DNA of 18,503 bases from Actinomycetota bacterium. Lineage in GTDB: Bacteria > Actinomycetota > Actinomycetes > Propionibacteriales > Nocardioidaceae. A model generated the notes under the pieces. The model did no database searches and was not told where the DNA came from. It saw nothing but the letters and a program-made list of their open reading frames with translations. The position numbers and the translations under genes were made by a program. The stretch is from NCBI GenBank assembly GCA_009702305.1, contig WLIH01000002.1:1-18503 (forward strand). Reading direction: 5' to 3'. Shown here in pieces: positions 14,661-18,503 of this stretch (positions are counted from its first letter, which is position 1; each line of letters opens with the position of its first letter).

Positions 14661-15313
14661 GGGTGCTGCTGGCCGACGACCAGGCCCTCATCCGGGCGGG
14701 CTTCCGGATGATCCTCGCGGTCGAGGACGACATCGAGGTCGTCGGGGAGGCCGTCGACGGCGCCGACGCGGTGCGCCAGGTCGCGGACCTGCAACCCGAC
14801 GTCGTCCTGATGGACGTGCAGATGCCCGGGGTCGACGGCATCGCCGCGACCGAGCAGGTCCTCGCCGGCCATCCCGAGACCCGGGTGCTGATCCTGACGA
14901 CCTTCGACGACGACGACTACCTCTTCGCCGCCCTGCGCGCCGGCGCGAGCGGCTTCCTGCTCAAGAACTGCCCGCCCGAGGACCTCGTGCAGGCGATCCG
15001 GCTGACCCACGACGGTCTCGCGCTGCTGGCCCCGGAGGTCACCCAGCGGGTGATCGCGCGATCGACCAGCCACGCCGCCCGCACCCCGGACCCGCGCCTC
15101 GACCAGCTCACCGAGCGCGAGCTGGACGTGCTCACGGCGATGGCGCGCGGGCTCTCCAACGCCGAGATCGCCGACGACCTCGTCGTCAGCGGCGCGACGG
15201 TGAAGACCCACGTCTCCCGGGTGCTGATGAAGCTCGGCGCGCGCGACCGGGTGCAGGCCGTGATCGCGGCCTACGAGTCCGGTCTGATGGACGGGCCTCA
15301 TCCGCAGGGCTGA
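14657..15313 (+). CDS. NarL/FixJ-family response regulator
   Basis: A 218-residue regulator whose ATG overlaps the kinase stop. The receiver domain (1-120) carries the acidic pair Asp7/Asp8, the phospho-acceptor Asp53 in VVLMDVQMPG, the switch Thr in ILTTFDDDDY and Lys in GFLLKNCPPEDL. The C-terminal LuxR-type helix-turn-helix is LTERELDVLTAMARGLSNAE followed by VSGATVKTHVSRVLMKLGARDR. It is the partner of the preceding kinase. The ABC transporter genes 60 bases downstream are the likely target, since a palindrome lies where their -35 should be. Confidence 0.96.
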   Translation: MRVLLADDQALIRAGFRMILAVEDDIEVVGEAVDGADAVRQVADLQPDVVLMDVQMPGVDGIAATEQVLAGHPETRVLILTTFDDDDYLFAALRAGASGFLLKNCPPEDLVQAIRLTHDGLALLAPEVTQRVIARSTSHAARTPDPRLDQLTERELDVLTAMARGLSNAEIADDLVVSGATVKTHVSRVLMKLGARDRVQAVIAAYESGLMDGPHPQG

Positions 15314-15333
15314 CCCTCAGATCAGCCGCACGG

Positions 15334-15350
15334 CCGACGACGTACGTCGG
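15334..15350. promoter_or_regulatory. Palindrome at the -35 position of the ABC transporter operon
   Basis: CCGACG-ACGTA-CGTCGG contains the perfect 10-base palindrome GACGTACGTC (15339-15348). It covers the place a -35 would occupy for the TAGCGT -10 at 15361. It is a good candidate site for the adjacent response regulator. Confidence 0.5.
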
Positions 15351-15360
15351 GAGGTGCCCC

Positions 15361-15366
15361 TAGCGT
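15361..15366 (+). promoter_or_regulatory. -10 box TAGCGT of the ABC transporter operon (leaderless)
   Basis: TAGCGT ends exactly 7 bases before the ATG at 15374, the same geometry as the lipoprotein gene on the other strand. No ribosome site is visible, so translation probably starts at the transcript's first codon. Confidence 0.55.
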
Positions 15367-15373
15367 CGAGGCC

Positions 15374-16252
15374 ATGTTGGAAGCACATGCCCTCACCCGG
15401 GCCTTCGGCAGCCTGACGGCCGTCGACGGCGTCACCTTCGAGGTCCGACCCGGGCGCATCACCGGGTTCGTCGGCGCGAACGGCGCCGGCAAGACCACCA
15501 CGATGCAGATGCTCATGGGCGTGCTCTCCCCCACCTCCGGCGAGGTCCGATGGCGGGGAGCGCCGGCGAGCGCCGCGGACCGCCGCACGTTCGGCTACAT
15601 GCCCGAGGAGCGCGGGCTCTACCCGCGCATGAAGATCGCCGAGCAGCTCGCCTTCTTCGCGCGGCTGCACGGCTTCTCCAGCAAGCAGGCGTGGGGCCGG
15701 GCCGACGAGCTGCTCGAGTTCTTCGGCCTCGGCGAGCGTCGTGAGGAGCTGCTCGACAACTTGTCGCTAGGCAACCAGCAGCGGGTGCAGATCGCCGCCT
15801 CGCTGGTGCACCGCCCGAGCGCGCTGGTGCTCGACGAGCCCTTCAGCGGACTCGACCCGCTCGCCGTCGACGCGATGGTGGAGCTGCTGCACCGCGAGGC
15901 CGCCGACGTGCCGGTGCTCTTCTCCAGCCACCAACTCGACCTCGTCGAGCGGCTGTGCGACGACCTGATCGTGCTCTCGTCCGGTCGCGTGGTCGCGTCC
16001 GGCACCGTGGCCGAGCTGCGTGGCCGGGCCGGCGAGCAGTACCGCGTCGAGCTGGACGGCGATAACGCCGCCTGGCTGCGCGACGTACGCGGCGTCCGGG
16101 TCACCGACGTCGACGGCTCGATCGCCCTGCTCACCCTCGACGGACTCAGCGCGGCCGAGCTCGCCCGCACCGTCACCGGACACGGGCCGGTCCTCGAGAT
16201 CGCCCGCGTCCGCCCGCCCCTGTCCGAGGTCTTCCGAGAGGTCACCCGATGA
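15374..16252 (+). CDS. ABC transporter ATP-binding protein (NatA-like)
   Basis: A 292-residue ATPase. Walker A is GANGAGKTT with Lys40, the signature is LSLGNQQR (a variant of LSGGQ common in this subfamily), Walker B is ALVLDEPFSGLDP and the H-loop is FSSHQLD. The C-terminal extension after residue 220 (about 70 residues, ending PPLSEVFREVTR) is the DUF4162-type domain found on NatA-like exporters. It should power the permease encoded next, whose ATG overlaps its stop. NatA/NatB relatives move sodium ions or peptides and drugs outwards; the cargo here is unknown. It is probably controlled by the two-component system directly upstream. Confidence 0.95.
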   Translation: MLEAHALTRAFGSLTAVDGVTFEVRPGRITGFVGANGAGKTTTMQMLMGVLSPTSGEVRWRGAPASAADRRTFGYMPEERGLYPRMKIAEQLAFFARLHGFSSKQAWGRADELLEFFGLGERREELLDNLSLGNQQRVQIAASLVHRPSALVLDEPFSGLDPLAVDAMVELLHREAADVPVLFSSHQLDLVERLCDDLIVLSSGRVVASGTVAELRGRAGEQYRVELDGDNAAWLRDVRGVRVTDVDGSIALLTLDGLSAAELARTVTGHGPVLEIARVRPPLSEVFREVTR

Positions 16253-17472
16253 GCACCGACACTCCCACCCCGGCCTGGCGCCTCGTCGCCGAGCGCGAGA
16301 TCTCCACCCAGCTGCGCAGCAAGGGCTTCCTGATCAGCGGAGCGATGCTGCTGGTCGGCCTGGTCGCGATGGTCGTCATCCTGACCCTCGTCTCCGACCG
16401 CGAGCGCACCCAGTCCGTCGCTGTCGTCGACGCGAGAGCGGAGAGCCTGGTGTCGCAGGGCTCCGACCTCGCCGACCAGATCGACGGCCGCACCCGCCTC
16501 GAAGCGACGTCCTACGACGACGCGGCCGCGGCCGAGGATGCCGTCGAGTCCGGCGACGTCGACGCCGCCCTCCTGCCGACCTCCGCCGGCGACCCGAGCG
16601 CCGGCTACACCTTGGTCGGCGACGCCGAGGTCGACGACGTGACCGCCCAGGCCCTGACTGCCGCGGTCTCGACCGCGGTGACACGTGCCAACGCCACCGA
16701 GCTCGGCGTCGACCTGCAGGCCCTGGGCGCGGGCGCCCGGGTCGAGACCCGGCTGCTCGATCCGGATGCCGAGGACAACGGACTGCGTCAGGTCGCGTCG
16801 TTCGTCTTCGTACTGCTCTTCTACATCACCGCGCTCGGCTTCGGCATGACGATCGCCGGCAACGTGACCCAGGAGAAGGAGAATCGCGTCGTCGAGATCC
16901 TCGCGGCAGCCGTGCCGATCCGGGCGCTGCTGTGGGGCAAGATCGTCGGCACCAGCGTCCTCGCGATCGGTCAGACCGTGCTCTTCGCGTTCGTGGGGGT
17001 GATCGCGCTGCTCGCGACCGGCAACACCCATGCGCTCGGCGTGCTCGGCCCGGCGATCGGGTGGTACGTCGCCTTCTTCGTGCTCGGCTTCGTGGCGCTG
17101 GCCAGTCTCTGGTCGGTCGCCGGATCGCTGGCCGGCCGGATGCAGGACCTGCAAGGCACGACGGCGCCCCTGCAGATCATCCTGTTCGCGCCGTACATCA
17201 TCGCCGTGACCGCGGGCGAGGGGATCAAGACCGTCGTGTCGATGCTGCCGATCGTCTCGACCATGATGATGCCCTCACGACTGGCCGAAGGCGACGTGCC
17301 GTTGTGGCAGCTGGTCGTGGCGATCTCGGTCACCGTGGTCGCCGCCGTGCTGCTGGTGCGAGTCAGCGCCCGGATCTACGAGCGGACCCTGCTGCGCACC
17401 GGGCGACGCATCTCGTTCGGCGAGGCGCTGCGCTCGGGCACGACAGAGGAGGCCGCGCCCGTCGGCTCCTGA
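16249..17472 (+). CDS. ABC transporter permease (NatB-like, ABC-2 family)
   Basis: A 407-residue membrane protein coupled to the ATPase gene (ATGA at 16249-16252). One N-terminal membrane helix (residues about 25-45, GAMLLVGLVAMVVILTLVSD) is followed by a soluble extracytoplasmic region to about 180. Five or so helices then follow to the C-terminus (for example VFVLLFYITALGFGMTIAG, and WYVAFFVLGFVALASLW). The motif NVTQEKENRVVEILAAAVP is the hallmark of the ABC-2/NatB permease family. A cytoplasmic tail (YERTLLRTGRRISFGEALRSG) ends the protein. Together with the ATPase it forms an exporter. It ends six bases before the second long inverted repeat. Confidence 0.93.
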   Translation: MSTDTPTPAWRLVAEREISTQLRSKGFLISGAMLLVGLVAMVVILTLVSDRERTQSVAVVDARAESLVSQGSDLADQIDGRTRLEATSYDDAAAAEDAVESGDVDAALLPTSAGDPSAGYTLVGDAEVDDVTAQALTAAVSTAVTRANATELGVDLQALGAGARVETRLLDPDAEDNGLRQVASFVFVLLFYITALGFGMTIAGNVTQEKENRVVEILAAAVPIRALLWGKIVGTSVLAIGQTVLFAFVGVIALLATGNTHALGVLGPAIGWYVAFFVLGFVALASLWSVAGSLAGRMQDLQGTTAPLQIILFAPYIIAVTAGEGIKTVVSMLPIVSTMMMPSRLAEGDVPLWQLVVAISVTVVAAVLLVRVSARIYERTLLRTGRRISFGEALRSGTTEEAAPVGS

Positions 17473-17477
17473 GACAC

Positions 17478-17538
17478 GTCGATTGGTCCCCAACCGCAAA
17501 GAAGTGGGCTCCGGGCATGCGGTTGGTGACCAATCGAC
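17478..17538. repeat. Second long inverted repeat between convergent genes (21-bp arms, one mismatch)
   Basis: The left arm 17478-17498 (beginning GTCGATTGGTC) and right arm 17518-17538 (ending GACCAATCGAC) pair over 21 bases with one mismatch and a 19-base loop. Each arm is itself dyad-like (TTGG...CCAA), giving four TTGG/CCAA half-sites. It fills the gap between the NatB stop (17472) and the pntB stop (17558). A bidirectional terminator is the simplest reading, though there is no T-tract. Confidence 0.88.
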
Positions 17539-17557
17539 AGGGTGCCGGTGACACTCC

Positions 17558-18503
17558 TCAGAGCGACTTGACGGCCGCGAGCAGCTTGGAGAGCGAGTCC
17601 TTGGCGTCACCGAACAGCAACGTGGTCTTGGGGTCGAAGAGCAGTTCGTTCTCGATGCCGGCGAAGCCGGGACGCATCGAGCGCTTCATGAAGACGACCT
17701 GCTTGGCCTGGTCGGCGTCGAGGATCGGCATGCCGTAGATCGGCGCGCTCGGCGTCGTGCGGGCGGCGGGGTTGACGACGTCGTTGGCGCCGACGACCAG
17801 CACCACGTCGGTGTGTTTGAACTCGCCGTTGATCTCGTCCATCTCCGAGAGCTGCTCGTAGGGCACCTGGGCCTCGGCGAGCAGGACGTTCATGTGCCCC
17901 GGCATCCGCCCGGCGACGGGGTGGATCGCGTAGTCGACCTGCGTGCCGCGCTCGGCGAGCACCTCGACCAGCTCGCGCAGGGTGTGCTGCGCCTGGGCGA
18001 CGGCGAGCCCGTAGCCGGGCACCACGATCACCCGCTCGGCGTAGCCCAGCAGGATCGCCACGTCCTCCGGGCCGGCACTGCGCACGGGCCGGTCGGAGGC
18101 CACGCCGGCGCCCAGGGTCGAGCCGCCGCGCAGCGCACCGAAGAGGATGTTGGTCACCGAGCGCCCCATCGCGCGGGCCATCAGCAGGGTGAGGAAGGTG
18201 CCCGAGGCTCCGACGAGGGTGCCGGCGACCAGCAGGGTGACGTTGGCGAGCACGTAGCCACCGGCCGCGACCGTCAGACCGGTGAAGGCGTTGAGCAGCG
18301 AGATCACGATCGGCACGTCGGCACCGCCCACGGGCAGCACCAGCAGCACGCCGATCAGCAGCCCGAGCAGGCCGAGCAGGGTGCCGAGGCCGACGCCGGG
18401 CTCGCGCACCGTCAGCACCGCGAGCACGAGGGTCGCGGCGAACGCCGCCACGAAGACCACCGGCAGGCCGGGGAAGACCACCGGCCGCGACGTCATCAGC
18501 TCC
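17558..18503 (-). CDS. pntB: NAD(P) transhydrogenase subunit beta (partial, N-terminus beyond window)
   Basis: The C-terminal 314 residues or so of a protein usually about 460 long; the frame stays open to the right edge. The first part has hydrophobic membrane helices (for example VVFVAAFAATLVLAVLTV and GTLLGLLGLLIGVLLVLPVG). The NADP-binding domain III follows: VIVVPGYGLAVAQAQHTL, AIHPVAGRMPGHMNVLLAEA, VLVVGANDVVNPAA, and MKRSMRPGFAGIENELLF. These are diagnostic of the beta subunit of the Re/Si-specific proton-translocating transhydrogenase, which couples proton movement across the membrane to hydride transfer from NADH to NADP. The alpha subunit genes are expected upstream, outside the window on the right. 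It converges on the ABC exporter operon. Confidence 0.97.
   Translation of the reverse strand, partial: ELMTSRPVVFPGLPVVFVAAFAATLVLAVLTVREPGVGLGTLLGLLGLLIGVLLVLPVGGADVPIVISLLNAFTGLTVAAGGYVLANVTLLVAGTLVGASGTFLTLLMARAMGRSVTNILFGALRGGSTLGAGVASDRPVRSAGPEDVAILLGYAERVIVVPGYGLAVAQAQHTLRELVEVLAERGTQVDYAIHPVAGRMPGHMNVLLAEAQVPYEQLSEMDEINGEFKHTDVVLVVGANDVVNPAARTTPSAPIYGMPILDADQAKQVVFMKRSMRPGFAGIENELLFDPKTTLLFGDAKDSLSKLLAAVKSL

Noticed and set aside
15619..17154. 511-residue minus-strand frame opposite the ABC exporter genes
   Set aside because: Arg/Asp/Gln-rich and motif-free; both plus-strand genes are well supported.

Overview
The window is very GC-rich, densely packed and full of ATGA/GTGA stop-start overlaps. 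It carries actinobacterial hallmarks: a gamma-carbonic anhydrase/crotonase pair, a TIGR03086 (mycothiol-dependent isomerase-like) protein, a tRNA adenosine deaminase-associated protein next to TadA, TANNNT -10 boxes and apparently leaderless genes. This suits a Nocardioides-like member of the Nocardioidaceae; the genus is an inference. No gene-free gap exceeds about 200 bases.

Region by region. (1) 1-1522: the tail of one gene and a coupled gene for a large protein that looks like a catalytically dead alpha/beta-hydrolase, possibly tied to type VII secretion. (2) 1529-3798, minus: a MoxR AAA+ ATPase coupled to a CoxE-like VWA protein. (3) 3963-4313: a small secreted protein, followed by a 24-bp-arm inverted repeat. 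(4) 4397-5688, minus: gamma-carbonic anhydrase coupled to a crotonase. (5) 5885-5959: a 24-residue membrane peptide. (6) 6080-7144: an Rmf/CrpP-like small protein and a DUF3841-like protein with an unclear start, then a strong hairpin terminator and a minus-strand tRNA-Ser(CGA); this looks like an accessory patch. (7) 7202-10519: a GAF-domain regulator, an ExaC/AldB-type NAD aldehyde dehydrogenase and a DUF779 protein. The same spaced direct repeat lies in front of both the regulator and the dehydrogenase. (8) 10467-12565, minus: a TIGR03086 protein, a lipoprotein with a degenerate cupredoxin-like domain, TadA and its associated protein. (9) 12716-17472, plus: uracil phosphoribosyltransferase, a NarL-type two-component system, and a NatA/NatB-like ABC exporter. 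(10) 17478-18503: a second long inverted repeat, then the C-terminal part of the beta subunit of proton-translocating transhydrogenase on the minus strand.

How the genes work together. The clearest functional unit is 7202-10519: a sensor/activator, its probable operators, an aldehyde-oxidising enzyme and the partner DUF779 protein. The two-component system probably controls the adjacent ABC exporter, because a palindrome lies where the exporter's -35 should be and a dyad overlaps the -10 of the kinase operon. Both long inverted repeats lie between convergent genes and probably insulate or terminate transcription. Several plus- and minus-strand genes share a TANNGT box 6-7 nt before the start codon, which implies leaderless transcripts.
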